DNA from: Omphiscola glabra
Lineage: Eukaryota > Mollusca > Gastropoda > Lymnaeidae
Assembly (NCBI GenBank): GCA_964017045.1
Contig: OZ024794.1
Location: forward strand, 25,725,340-25,789,339
Direction: 5' to 3'
Length of the DNA: 64,000 bases
This document shows, piece by piece, positions 49,035 through 60,512 of the stretch. Within the stretch, counting starts at the first letter, position 1. Each line of letters opens with the position of its first letter. The notes under the pieces are model-generated. The model ran no database searches. It saw only the letters and a program-made list of their open reading frames with translations, and was not told the DNA's origin. The translations under genes were made by a program, and so were the position numbers.

Positions 49035-49656
49035 ATTTCTATGACACTATGTCTATATTTCCATGTGACGAAACGCTCGTTCTTACTATAAGATGACGAG
49101 ACGTTCGATCTTACTATATAGTTGGTGTATGAGGTGTATGTACTATGATCTTAATATACTTATATTCAGCCAGCAACGACTATCTATGTGTACTTTGGTA
49201 TACCATGCCCTATCTCATCCGATAGGCCAGTGTAACAACAACAACCAATGTCGATATACTAACGCCAATCGGATTAGTTGTCCGATACTGTTTATTCTGT
49301 AATCAAGTATCTATTCTGGATATATACAATAATGTAGAAGTAGACAAACACACAATTCAACACTCTGTTTAACGGCCATCAATCCACACCCAACACTAGA
49401 ACTAATACGTCACTTCCCCTACCCACATACGTCACAACATTCTCACACGATATATAAAGCTAATCATATAATCTCTAACTAGACGTGTTTTATGTACAAA
49501 CATAACTACATTGATTTCATACCCTTGACACCATGCAACATGTAAAATATGAACAACGAATGTTTCTATGACTATAACACATCGTCTTTTGATCATGAGA
49601 CATGAGCCTAATTTTTACCCATAGCTCTTTGTATGTCATTCTCACCAGTATAAAAG
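49035..49656. other. No gene recognised
   Basis: AT-rich unique DNA between two MITEs; nothing supported. Confidence 0.55.
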
Positions 49657-49943
49657 CGTATCCGGAAATTTGATCGAAAGAAATTTCGTCGACGGAAATT
49701 TGATCGAACGGAAATTTGGTCGAATATTTTTTTTTAGTTTATACGTTAAAATTTTGCGTCAAATTTCAATTTGAACGCATTATTTTGTTTTACCATATAT
49801 AATAGTGCGTTCAAAAAGAAATTTGACGAAAATTTTAACGTGTGAACTGAAAAAAAAAGATTCTACCAAATTTCCGTTCGATCAAATTTCCGTCGATTAA
49901 TATTCTGTTGACGAAATTTCTTTCGATCAAATTTCCGGTAACC
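49657..49943. mobile_element. Foldback MITE, 9-bp target duplication (copy 2)
   Basis: A 287-bp element of the same family as 47,599-47,882, with only scattered differences. It is flanked by the perfect 9-mer GTATAAAAG (49,648-49,656 and 49,944-49,952). Two independent insertions with perfect duplications fix the element ends as CGTATCCGG and CCGGTAACC. Confidence 0.9.
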
Positions 49944-50164
49944 GTATAAAAGTGTAAAGCCAGCTTCAAGAATGTTTGTACGATGTCTCATTTCCTTTAC
50001 GGACATCTTAAAGTTTTTATGGACAAGTCATTTTAGGTCAGAAAGTTGTTTCGGACTGTTTGTGAATGTGCGGACAGATTGCAAAACCTAGTGACACCAA
50101 ATGGACAAGTGTAAATTATGCAGAGCTGGCTCGAGTCGGTTCCACAGTTTATCTAAGTTACGAA

Positions 50165-50565
50165 CCAGAGCAGATTGCCACCAGACAGATTGCCACCAGA
50201 CAGAGTGCCACCAGACAGACTGCCACCAGACAGAGTGCCACCAGAAAGAATACCACCAGAACAGAGTGCCACCAGAACAGAGGGCCATCAGAACAGAGTG
50301 CCACCACACAGAGTGCCACCAGACAGTGTGCCACCAGACAGAGAGCCACTAGGCAGAGTGCCACAAGACAGAGTGCCACCAGACAGAGTACCGCCAGACA
50401 GAGTGCCACCGGAACAGAGTGCCACCAGACAGAATGCCACCAGAGTGCCACCAGACAGAATGCCACCAGAGTGCCACCAAACAGAGGGCCATCAGACAGA
50501 GTGCCACCAGAACAGAGTGCCACCAAACAGAGTTCCACCAGACAGAGTGCCACCAGAACAGAAAG
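50165..50565. repeat. 15-16-bp minisatellite
   Basis: About 26 copies around GCCACCAGACAGAGT, with AACAGAGT variants. All three plus frames and two minus frames have long open stretches because the unit lacks stops. A sister array with CACCAGAGCAGGGTGT lies at 54,720-55,215. Confidence 0.96.
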
Positions 50566-50971
50566 CCTTAAAAACTGGTTGCGACAAGAGCTGTGTGCCC
50601 CCGGAGCGTCTAGTGCGTTCTTCCATAACTTTATCCACGTACTATAAGTTTGAAACGCGTTAGCGACGGTCACCTGAATAAAAAAAAATATTTAAAAAAA
50701 CCATGCAAAATAAGCACCCATGTCGAATCCATTTATTTTATTGTTCTTTAAATTGAAAGCGGCATCCCTGTTTTGTTTGTAATAATTATTGTTATTGCTT
50801 TATGTTTATAAGTTGATTTTTTTTTGGTCCCCAAAGCTCAAGGGTCTCAGGCCTGTCGGCAACGAAGTAAAAAATTGTTCAATTTTTCAAGTTTTAATAA
50901 ATTCCCAAGCAAAATGAGACACCTTAAATCTTTCCCAAGCCCACCATTATCCCTGGCGATCTGTGTATCAG

Positions 50972-51030
50972 CGTATCCGGAAATTGGTTTGAAATAAATT
51001 TGAGCGACGGAAGTTTGGTCGACATAGGAC
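50972..51030 (+). mobile_element. Solo left arm of the foldback MITE family
   Basis: Begins CGTATCCGGAAATTGGTTTG and continues with GACGGAAGTTTGGTCGAC, matching the left arm of the complete elements. The opposite arm is absent. A 36-bp minisatellite begins exactly where the arm stops matching. Confidence 0.8.
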
Positions 51031-51345
51031 GATGGCTAAATCCACCAGTAGAATCAGACATAGGACGATGGCTAAATCCACCAGTAGAATCAGACATAGG
51101 ACGATGGCTAAATCCGCCAGTAGAATCAGACACAGGACGATGGCTAAATCCACCAGTAGAATCAGACATAGGACGATGGCTAAATCCATCAGTAGAATCA
51201 GACACAGGACGATAACTAAATCCACCAGTAGAATCAGACATAGGACGATCGAAAATCCACCAGTAGAATCAGACATAGGACGATGGCTAAATCCACCAGT
51301 ATAATCAGACATAGGACGATGGCTAAATCCACCAGTAGAATCAAA
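51031..51345. repeat. 36-bp minisatellite abutting a foldback arm
   Basis: About nine copies of CATAGGACGATGGCTAAATC followed by CACCAGTAGAATCAGA. Several frames on both strands are open with a 12-residue period; no gene is implied. Confidence 0.97.
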
Positions 51346-51522
51346 AGTACAGGGGGAGAATTTGATGGAGTTCCTGCTCGGGACTGATTCTGTTTAGACC
51401 CTTTTTATCTGCAATAAGTAGAAGGGTTGGGAGAGGATGCATATATCACGATAGTATTAAACACGTCGAACCAGTCGACGCATTATAACAGCACGAATTG
51501 ATTGATTTAATACGTATATGGC
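51346..51522. other. No gene recognised
   Basis: Short unique spacer. Confidence 0.5.
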
Positions 51523-51709
51523 CAGCGGCGTAGCTGGAGTGTTTGGCGCCCGGGGACAAGATTCATTTTAAAGCGCCCTCTTTTCCTTTTTTCAACTCTC
51601 AAACCCATTATTTTCATCAATAAAATAATACCAAAGCACATTTTGGCGCCCCTAACTAGCTGGCGCCCGGGTACATCTGTACCCCCTGCCCCTCTACGCT
51701 ACGCCTCTG
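51523..51709 (-). mobile_element. hAT-type MITE, GAGGCGTAGCTA family (copy 3)
   Basis: An inverted full-length copy (CAGCGGCGTAGCTGG ... CTACGCCTCTG). The flanks TATATGGC and TATATTTT agree only partly, so the target duplication is decayed. Confidence 0.78.
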
Positions 51710-52084
51710 TATATTTTTTGTATATGTCGCTTGTATACATGCTAATTAAGCCTGTCCATAGCGCTCTGATGTCCTTAAATCTATTTAACGAAAAAAGTCT
51801 TTAATTCTTTCTAAAATGATTTTTTATCATTTTCAATTTCCTTCAAAGATTGAGGCAAACTGTTCCATAATTTCGGTGCTATCGCTTCAAAAGAGCTCAC
51901 TCTGTATGACTTTTTTCTGTGTCCACCATCATTGGGAACTCTCAGTAAGGACTGTGTTGAAGACCGTGTATTCTTTAAGGACACGTAGTTTTAAATCAGT
52001 TCTTTAAGATATTCCGGTACAGAGCCTTCTATACAGCTGTACGCCAGGGACAGAATTTTGTGGTCAGTGCACGAATGTTTAGAG
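51710..52084. other. No gene recognised
   Basis: AT-rich unique DNA. Confidence 0.5.
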
Positions 52085-52235
52085 TACACCATGACATGAT
52101 AGCTGGGCTGTTCAAGCTACACTAGGACCATGGCATGATAGCTGGACTGTTCAAGCTACACTAGGACCATGACATTATAGCTTGGCTGTTCAAGTTACAC
52201 TAGGACCATGACATGATAGCTAGGCTGTTCAATGT
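52085..52235. repeat. 39-bp minisatellite
   Basis: Four copies of a 39-bp unit with CCATGACATGATAGCTGGGC followed by TGTTCAAGCTACACTAGGA. Confidence 0.95.
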
Positions 52236-52527
52236 ACAATCGTTTTAACATCTTCGCATATTAATCGGCCTACGTTTTCTGTGAAACAAAATATTTCATC
52301 AGATTGGGAGTAAAACCTCGCAAACTGCATAAAATAAGATAAGCTTTGAAATTCGTATCATAAAATCAAATACCACTGTTTGTAATATTTCAGTTTTAAA
52401 AGAAAGTACTTCTTCGTGAAGGTTGTTCACTGGTATCAATTCATTGGGGAGTGTGGCAAGAATTTCATACCTAACAAAAAAATATTCGGCATTTTTTTTA
52501 TAGTTAATTTTATTAGCTGTTGTTGAG
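52236..52527. other. No gene recognised
   Basis: AT-rich unique DNA. Confidence 0.5.
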
Positions 52528-52728
52528 ATTCTGGCATCCATTTGTCACAATGGTGTAGACTTTGCAGAAAGAAATCGCAAGGCCAGAGATTTATTGTTAG
52601 AAGTTTAAGCTGGTTCCCTAGACAGCACAATCGCCTCTCTAAACGAACCTGGATAACCAATGGGAACACCATACCACGGATAATACAGATTGGCACCTGT
52701 AGTGTCGAAGGAGTTTTTAAAATCCATT
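52528..52728 (+). repeat. Dispersed repeat (family A, copy 3)
   Basis: GATTCTGGCATCCATTTGTC, then AAGGCCAGAGATTTATTGTT, then AAGCTGGTTCCCTAGACAGC. It is the same family and orientation as 39,590-39,800. Confidence 0.68.
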
Positions 52729-54719
52729 GGCTGAGTAATACACATGTCTACTCATTCACTCTATCTCACCAAAACACCAACATTAATGGGAGATAAAAAA
52801 ATATATATGTATATATCGCACCATAAAAACTAATGCAAAAAATTCTAAATACAATTTTCTCGCACGAAAATCGTGATTTGGCTGCATGAAAGGAAATAAT
52901 TCATCTTGAGATGACATGCCGATTTCTTGGCCGGACAAGGGGAGCAATTTTCAGCCTCAATATACGGTTATTTTGTTAGCCGCCAGGACGTCAGTGATTA
53001 CCGGAATCAAAGGACCTCAAAATATGAGCATTCTAATATTGGTCTGCTTTCTCGTGCGGTAAGAAACGAGAGGAAATGGCTATCTCTTTTTTTTTTTTTT
53101 TTTACGGTTGAGAAATTTGATAATAATGCGGGATTTAGAAGGAAAGCACAAGTCAGACTGACCCTGGTCAAGTAGCTACATTTTGACATCATTCTTACAC
53201 TTTTAAGAAATCATTTTAAAACGGAACCTCAGAGAAGAGACAGAGAAGAGTGGAAAAAAAAGAATTATGTCCTAGGTCTTTTATTCTTATTTCATGATGC
53301 AGCATAAGACGCGACACATACGATTCCTCTATCTTTAAATTTTGCTCTATAGTTGACGAAAAAAAAAGTAGATAATTACATCACAGAATCGACATTTTCA
53401 GCAATGTTTCCTCTATTAAATCAAGCCAAGGAGAATGTATATTTGTTATGACAACTACCAAAAGTTTTGACTCGTCATAAGAAAAGAAAAGTGTCAAGGT
53501 TAGCTTAAGAGCTATCAATAAATTATATGAAATAAACGTGTCTTAAAATTTAATATAACAGTTCTCAATTGCGCAACAGAAGCATACTGTCTTATATATA
53601 TTTTTTTTTTAAATTGATTTGTTCATTAAAGCTACCCCAGAGCGCCGTACAAAGCACCAATTTGAGAACACTTAATTCACCATCTAAGTTAAATCTGTTG
53701 TAAAGACGTTACAATGTCAGCTCCCGGAGCACCAAGGACGAGACCCCCCCCCCCCACCCCCCGGGGTAATCTGAATGCTTTTAGCACTTAACAAGCCGCG
53801 GTAACTCTTTAAACACCTTAACCTTCTCGGGCCATGTGTGGGGAGTCTAACCCGACCGACCCGAGGATTAGAAAAAAAACTAACCCTTTGCGTGTTTGTG
53901 TTGTTTCTTTGTTTGTGTGTGTGTGTGTCTGTCTGTCTGTCTGTCTGTGTGTAAAGTAGAAGTGTCAGTACGCGTTAAGCAAAAGAACCCGATCACGCGT
54001 GTTCAGTCTTCTGACACGTCAAAGGGCAAGGAACGGCTACGAGAGACGACAGTGGCTATAGGCTATACATAATACTGTGTGTTGCTTGCAGCTTAGCTGA
54101 GATGATATTGGGGTCAATTATGGACAGTTTATGAATCCGCCTTTAACGCACGAAAAAGCTATCAATAATCCCCGCTGAACACCAAAAGAAGACTTAGTTC
54201 TTTACATCGATTTGTACCACTGAGCCTCAGATGATAAAATTTATTTTGAATCAAGTTTTTTTTTTTTAAATATATGTATGTTGTCATCTTTTCTGAATTT
54301 ATTTACAAGAAAAACGAACGGAATCTCACCAGGCAACACTTGACAACTTTCTACGGTGAATAATAATGACATGAGATTTTCTTCTGACGCTGAAACATTA
54401 AGTACGATTTACAAAGTTTTGGCTGCAGCTTTGAATTAGTTATTCATCAAAACAACCGAAAGCGTCTGACATTAAAAAAAATGGATCTATCGCCCTATCT
54501 AAAATCTCCATTAAAAAAATCTTAAAGTCGCTAAGACACAATTTTATGTAAGATATTCAAGTGTTCAAAAGACATTTAACCGGAAGCTTAAACAAAGGGG
54601 GTGCGGACCCCACCGGATGACACTGCACAGGGGCCGACACCAAATGGAACATTGCGGCGTTGACAATTGTTCTCTCAAATCCGTTTTTAAAATGTGGTCA
54701 GTTAATTACATGAGCAGCG
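52729..54719. other. Non-coding stretch, no gene recognised
   Basis: Contains a T-tract near 53,088-53,103, a C-tract near 53,747-53,763 and a (GTCT)n microsatellite at 53,921-53,950. No supported exon. Confidence 0.55.
53917..53952. repeat. GT/GTCT microsatellite
   Basis: (GT)n followed by about six GTCT units. Confidence 0.92.
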
Positions 54720-55215
54720 TGCCACCAGATTAAGTTGCCACCATAGCAGGTTGCCCCCAGAGCAGGGTTTTACCAGACAGAGCAGGTTGTCACCACAGCA
54801 GTTTGTCACCATAGCAGATTTTCACAAGAACAGGGTGTCAGCGGTTGTGCCCAGAACAGGGTGTCACAAGACAGGGTGCAACGCGACAGGGTCGGTTGCC
54901 ACAAGAGAAGGTTGCATCAGATCAGGTTGCAAAGAAAAAAAATGTTGCCTCCAGAGCAGGGTTTTAGAGCAAGGTGGCAGAGCAGGGTGTCACCAGAGCA
55001 GGGTGTCACCAGAGCAGGGTGTCCCCAGAGCACGGTGTCACCAGAGCAGGGTGTCCCCAGAGCACGGTGTCACCAGAGCAGGGTGTCCCCAGAGCAGGCA
55101 GACAGGGGGGTCACCAGAGCAGGGTGTAACGAGAGCAGGTTCTCACCAGAGCAGGGTGTCACCAGAGCAGGGTGTCACCAGAGCAGGGTGTTAGAGCAGT
55201 GTGTCAGAGCATGCA
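54720..55215. repeat. 16-bp minisatellite, related to the array at 50,165
   Basis: Diverged at the left (GTTGCCACCATAGCAG-like units), becoming regular CCAGAGCAGGGTGTCA to the right. The shared core CACCAGA..AG suggests common origin with the 15-bp array 4 kb upstream. Open frames of 133-147 codons are by-products. Confidence 0.93.
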
Positions 55216-55726
55216 GACAGGGGGGTCAAGGGGGAAGTCTGAAAAGAAGGAGGGTGGTATAATGGGTTTACCCCACTGGTTAAAACCAACACTAGAAAAG
55301 CCCCTTTCTTTATCGTTTACCACCCCCCCCCCCCAAAAAAAACAACCTCCCTCTTCTCTTTTATCCCCATTTCTATGTCAGACAGGCTTGGATATCGACC
55401 AATATCGCTAATGAGTAAAGATAGGAAAGTAGAGTTGATTCATTTGGTTTCGATGGGGTTTACATCATCTCTCAACAAATGGATTGGAAAATGATTGAAT
55501 TGAAATCTGCAAACATTTCTGTCAGTAGCTAAGTCTTGTCTGATGACTTTGGGGGTAATCGCTTAGAGAGACAGTATTCATTTTAAGATAAGGTACGATA
55601 TTTTTTATTGATCCAAATATACTGAATTTTTTTTCCCCATTCATCGTAAGTATGTATTTTTTCGGTCCTCAAAATCATTGTTTAAGTTTTTTGCTGTTCC
55701 ATAAAATTAGTCCGTAGCAAGACTAC
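55216..55726. other. No gene recognised
   Basis: Contains a C14-A8 junction near 55,322-55,343; otherwise unique AT-rich DNA. Confidence 0.5.
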
Positions 55727-55917
55727 CGTCGAATAATTGCGCGGTAAGAGTAGCTGTTGTGTTCTTGAGTGTGAGTTGTAATAATGAAATGTCTTGGCTT
55801 TTTGTTCGAACGAAGTTCTCGTTTTTTTTTTTTCCTCCAAGATCAAGGACACTCATATTTTGTGTGTAGCCGATTTGTCTTAAGATAGTTTCCAATACGG
55901 CGGATATGTCTTGGCTT
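55727..55917 (-). CDS. Weak candidate exon, amphipathic coiled-coil-like
   Basis: A minus-strand frame reads SQDISAVLETILRQIGYT, then a basic linker, then a second SQDIS followed by LLQLTLKNTTATLTAQLFD. The paired SQDIS segments and heptad-like hydrophobics suggest a short coiled coil or internal duplication. An acceptor (GTCGGCAG) and a moderate donor (GACG/GTAGTC) frame it; otherwise it stops at TAA at 55,707. Coiled coils of this look occur in the linker of snail fibrinogen-related lectins, but that resemblance is weak. Its entry phase (2) does not match the phase-0 donor of the exon at 56,159. Confidence 0.3.
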
Positions 55918-56158
55918 CTGCCGACTATGTCCAAAAAATCCATGTGACCGGTATTCCTCGACATAAAAAAAAAAATCATTATATTATCAGCCAATTTATA
56001 TTAAACACAACACGCCTTGATTCCAAAGAATTTTTTGAAACCTCCAAACTATTTTTAAAAAGCTGGAAAATATGCACAGATAAAATCGAGTCGCCCGCAG
56101 AGCGGCGCTTGGGAAATATTTCATAGTGTTTAGCACGTTCTAAACGAGACTTACTCAC

Positions 56159-56254
56159 TTGCATTGTGATGATCCATAAACTTTCAGTGTTAACCCCGCA
56201 GATGGTGGCGATGGGTGGAACAGTAAAAAGTACAAGATTGTAAGTGCCGTACAT
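56159..56254 (-). CDS. Weak candidate first exon with signal peptide
   Basis: A minus-strand ATG opens a 32-codon frame with a hydrophobic core (LVLFTVPPIATICGV) and possible cleavage after ICG. It ends at CAA/GTGAGTAAGT, an excellent splice donor at a codon boundary. No clear promoter is visible upstream. It could be the first exon of a secreted protein nested in the large intron, or a chance combination. Confidence 0.3.
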
Positions 56255-56334
56255 AATTTTGTTTTTTTTTAAAAGCTGTATCCTGTCCTTGACGGTGAAG
56301 TTTTTGGTAATGTATCAGTAGTAAAACTTACAGA

Positions 56335-56515
56335 CAGTCGCACCACTCTCCCACTGTCACATCACTGCCCCACAGTCACACCACTTCTCCACAGTCTCAC
56401 CACTCTCCCACAGTCTCACCACTCTCCCACAGTCTCGCCATTCTCCCCACAGTCTCACCACTCTCCCACAGCCACACCACTTTCCCACAGTCGCAACTCT
56501 TTTCCCACAATCTCA
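56335..56515. repeat. 18-19-bp minisatellite
   Basis: About nine copies around CCACTCTCCCACAGTCTCA. Confidence 0.94.

Positions 56516-56517
<2 letters not shown>

Positions 56518-56552
<35 letters not shown>
56518..56552. repeat. TA dinucleotide microsatellite
   Basis: About 17 TA units directly after the 19-bp array. Confidence 0.95.
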
Positions 56553-56555
<3 letters not shown>

Positions 56556-56829
56556 CGGGGAGGTGTATTAGTGGCCTAAACGGACTATACCGTCCGGATA
56601 GCCAACTAGGTCAAACAGCGCGCATGCGCAGAGACAGTGTTTGGAGTGTGAATCGGAGAGTGTGTTCCGAAGTCAAGCATAGAGTCAACACTAATAAGAA
56701 CTTGTATTATATGATGAGTTATGTCACTGTTTATTATTTGAAATAAAACAATGTGAAAACATAACAATTGGTATATATATATCTATTATTAAATTTGACG
56801 GCTAATGCTCATCTGTGGTACCTCATTTC

Positions 56830-56990
56830 ATTAGGTTAGGTAGGATAGGTTTAGGGTTCAGGTTAGAGTTAGGGCGTGAGGGATAGATTTAGGGTTCAGG
56901 TTAGGGCGTGGGGGATAGATTTAGGGTTCAGGTTAGGGTGAGGGATAGATTTAGGGTTCAGGTTAGGGTGAGGGATACATTTAGGAAGTT
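56830..56990 (+). repeat. 29-32-bp repeat rich in TTAGGG
   Basis: Four to five units with GATTTAGGGTTCAGGTTAGG followed by G.GTGAGGGATA. TTAGGG occurs repeatedly, usually twice per unit. It resembles a degenerate telomere-like sequence, but the regular longer unit makes it a minisatellite. Confidence 0.9.
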
Positions 56991-58464
56991 TTTTCATTAT
57001 TTTTAAACGTTTTATTCTTAATTTTATGGGTCGTGTCAACCAAGATGGCGGCCATGTTAAAAAAAAAACGCGGTACCAGAAGCGTTCAATTACCAATTTG
57101 ACAATTATAACAGATAATATTTACAGGTATTAAAAGTGCAAATAAGCCCCCCAGGTACCTCCCACTTTGACAACCACTGCTGTAGATAAATAAAATTTAA
57201 AAAACCGTGCTCCCCCCCCCCCTCACCATGATTACGATAACCCAGCAACCGACAGAATTTCTCCTCTGTGTGGCCATGGCCATGAATCAATATCGCAATG
57301 CTTTTGTATTGAATATACGAATACACTCTGCAGGGGCAGACAAAAGCAGGAAGGGCATTTACTCCATACATCCGGTCAAAAGATCCCGCGTTTTCCAAGT
57401 AAGTTTAGTTCTACTCGGCACTCCTAGTCTCCAAATGAAGAATAAACACTTTGGCCCTTGGATGCGATGTTTATTGGAATGAACTCAGTCCAAATGATCC
57501 TAAAAGAATCCAATAAGTTTATTAACGCCCCTCCCCCCCCCCTTTTTTTTTAAAAACACATTTACATATAGAATTTTTTTAAGGTGGCCTAATAACGGTT
57601 AAAATTACTCATTAGTAATTAACGCACGGAATATATCCGATTCCAAAAGCATTCCTTAAAAGCAACTTTTATTTTCTCATTCCTTGTAGCTTTGTTTTAT
57701 TTTTATCCCGTAAAGGGAAACCAACACCTTGGAGACGTAATTTGTCAGGCTTGAATTTGAATTCTTGAAATCAAAGAATCCTGAATAAAAAATACTGAAG
57801 AAAACATTGATGTTTTTTTAAAAGCATCCAAACCCATTGAAAGATACACCAACAGCGTGGCTAAATTTTGATTTTGGGAAAAATCTTCGTACCCACAATT
57901 CACAAACTCGTCCGAATATTTTTTTTCCTGAATAAGGAAAGCTGTATGGTTATATATTTGCACTCTCACCAGGAAGAAGGAAAAAGAAAAAAAAAATCCT
58001 CTCTTTAAAGAGACCGCTTCAAATATCACCTACCTCCTTACCCACATGACTTAGGCAAAGTGATATTGTGTTAACCATGCGTCAAGTTACGCTTCGCGCA
58101 GCACTGGACCCAATCAAGCATCTGACGTCAGCGATTCATTAAGTTATCTGCAGAGGGACGTGTGCCCGGAGGTCGCGCTAATTTCATCCACTCACTTTGC
58201 CATTCCCAGGGAACTAATTTTGATCGTTACAGAGAAGATGCATTTCCCTTGGATATCTAGCGGCCTTGAAATGTGATTCCTGGCCGAATGGGGGAATTGG
58301 ATGAACGCTACTTGGTTAAATGCAAGATATCCATTGAAATAAATTGCAGTTCTATCAAATTTGAGCCGCCAAATTTTTCCCATACAAGTGTTTCTTTTTA
58401 ATTTATGACATCATGCACATATTTCTTTAATGAGTTTGCTTTTTTTTAATTATAAAAACCACAC

Positions 58465-58495
<31 letters not shown>

Positions 58496-59657
58496 TGCAA
58501 TGTTCAAATAATTAGCGTGCTATCAAGTAATTGAAATGTTGAGATGAATGAAATCTCGCGGTATATCTCAAGTGGTAGTTTTAGACGAGATTTCAAACCC
58601 CCCCCCCCCCAACCCTCATACCCATCCCCCGTGTTCATGATTAACGTCCAGAAGAAACTGTTACATTTCTGTTAATATATAAGAGCAATATATCCGATGT
58701 AGTCACTCAATGTTTACAACTGATGTGAGGGGGGCAATCAACAAAAACGATCGTGTTCCTTCCTCATCGCTATCAACGGCAATTATATTATGGTAAACGT
58801 ATGCAGACATTTTTTTATTCTACAGGAAACACGAGAGTTCAAAATTTACATTCTTTCAATGAAGAGCAAAAAATTTTGTGTGACTTGATTCTAAAATTGA
58901 TTGTACCATACTCATAGTAAACATTTAGAGCTTTTAAATTATATCTTGTTGTTAACAGGTAATAAATAAGCCTTCTTTTCTACATATTTTTAATATACAA
59001 ATATTCAAATTATGCGGAATAACCTAGCAATGGGCATGTAGTAGTATACTTATGTTAAGAAAGGGGCCATGTATTTAAAATAATAATAATAATAATAATA
59101 AAACCGAAATTGACACAAGTGTATTTAAACACATGCATTTTTAAGTTGCATAGTAATTATTACTATCAAAAGTGACAACAAAGTCAACATTATTGTTTAA
59201 GTATTAACTTTTCTCCACTTAGCATGAGCAAATGTGTTGATGATGTACCAGTAAGGTGTACCGATTACACGCAGAAGCTTGTGTTCTATGCTCATTTGCG
59301 TCAGATTGTTTCGTCTCTTTTCAACCATTGTGATCCTTGGTTCATTGTTTTTTAAATACCAGGTATTGTTTTGAAAATGAGCGTTCTCCGCTGCAGTTAG
59401 TTACCATGGTTACCGTTACTGACAACTATCACCCGTGTTAGTCGATGACCAAAAATTATGTAGATATTAACAGGTGCGGGGCCCGTTGCATAAATGCTAC
59501 TTTAATCCGGCTCTGATTTCAAATGGTCTCGGCAGTAAAAGGTTTTATTGTCAAGACCGTTTTTGTAATCACATGATAGTGAGTTACAAGTGGGTCGCTA
59601 GTTATTTATGGCAAAGTATACAAAGCGTCCCCGTCTACGTGACTTCGTGCCTTAGAA
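56991..59657. other. Non-coding stretch, no gene recognised
   Basis: Contains a possible hAT end on the minus strand at 57,163-57,174 (CAGTGGTTGTCA), C-tracts near 57,213, 57,531 and 58,600, AAT microsatellites at 58,467-58,492 and 59,082-59,101, and an isolated TGACGTCA at 58,122. No exon with convincing splice sites. Confidence 0.5.
58467..58492. repeat. AAT microsatellite
   Basis: About nine AAT units. Confidence 0.93.
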
Positions 59658-59841
59658 CAACGGTTCTCAACCCCTTTGGGGATTGAACGACCCTTTCACA
59701 GGGGTCACCTAAGACCATCGGAAAAACACATTTACTCTACAGTTATGAAGTAGCTACGAAAATAATTTTGTGGTTGGGGGTCGCCACAAAATGAGGAACT
59801 GTATTAAAGGGTCGAGGCATTACGAAGGCTTAGAACCACTG
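59658..59841. mobile_element. hAT-type MITE (CAGYGGTTCTCAACC family)
   Basis: A 184-bp element from CAACGGTTCTCAACC to GGCTTAGAACCACTG, flanked by a perfect 8-bp target duplication CCTTAGAA (59,650-59,657 and 59,842-59,849). Same family as 34,238-34,434. Confidence 0.93.
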
Positions 59842-60050
59842 CCTTAGAAGGTATCAATAAAGACACCAGTTTTCTTGCGTCGTTTTAATGTGACTGTATT
59901 GACTTGCACGAAAACCAACAATAAATTAAGAAGACAAATTAATTGGTATTTTTTCCTCTTCTCTTTGTTCCTTGTCCATGATTTCAGTGGGAAATTAGTA
60001 AAACACAGTAAGGTTAAACCTGATAAAAGGAACGCAACAAAACAACGAAC

Positions 60051-60074
60051 GTGTCGGCAGAAAGCCTTCATCAG
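60051..60074 (-). ncRNA. Degenerate hammerhead-ribozyme core
   Basis: The minus strand reads CTGATGA, then AGGCTTTCTGCC (a GGC/GCC stem with a short loop), then GACAC. The hammerhead core is CUGAUGA, stem II, GAAAC. Here GAAAC has become GACAC, changing a conserved A, so self-cleavage is probably lost. Hammerhead motifs are established parts of Penelope-like element terminal repeats, and this one sits downstream of the matching coding relic. Confidence 0.6.
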
Positions 60075-60278
60075 AGAAAAAATAGAAAAACCAATAAAAT
60101 TAAAAAATGTATCAAAAAATATAATGTAGCACTTAGCTCAGATGTAGTATCCAAGAGGGCGGCAAAAGATTAGTAACAGAAAATAAGTGTGAGAAAGGTT
60201 AAATAGGGAAGAGGGAAAGAAAAGAGGAGAAGTAAGTCCACTGCGATAGGTCGTGACGTGGAGGGGCGGAGCTAGGTT

Positions 60279-60512
60279 CAAACAGTGAATAGAGGCATGA
60301 CATTCATACCATGTGGGGACAATGTGTCATAGGTCAAAATAAGCTTGTGCTCCAAATTCACCCGGCTGGGTGTGTTTGTGCTGGCCACAATCGCACATAT
60401 TGAAAAGTCCGCCTTGCCCTGGTGGTCGGCTCTATTGAAGTGTTTGGAGACAGGACTCTGTTTATCGTGTGTAATATTACGGAGGTGTTCAGTAAACCGG
60501 TCAGAGAGTCCG
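60279..60512 (-). pseudogene. Penelope-like C-terminal endonuclease region (GIY-YIG), relic
   Basis: An open frame of about 77 codons reads LSDRFTEHLRNI, then VSKHFNRADHQG, then LEHKLILTYDTLSPHGMN before a stop. The order RF.EHL, V..HFN, E.KLI...TL.PHG.N is characteristic of the C-terminal endonuclease region of Penelope-like elements. The N-terminal GIY-YIG and the reverse transcriptase are missing. Confidence 0.8.

Noticed and set aside
50066..50673. Thr/Arg/Gln-rich and Val/Ala/Leu-rich frames of 160-190 codons
   Set aside because: By-product of the 15-16-bp array.
56830..56990. True interstitial telomere
   Set aside because: TTAGGG is embedded in a longer 29-32-bp unit and is not a contiguous hexamer array.
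57105..57398. 97-codon minus-strand frame with an acceptor-like CTGCCCCTGCAG
   Set aside because: The frame passes into a G-tract and a hAT-type end; no donor or family support.
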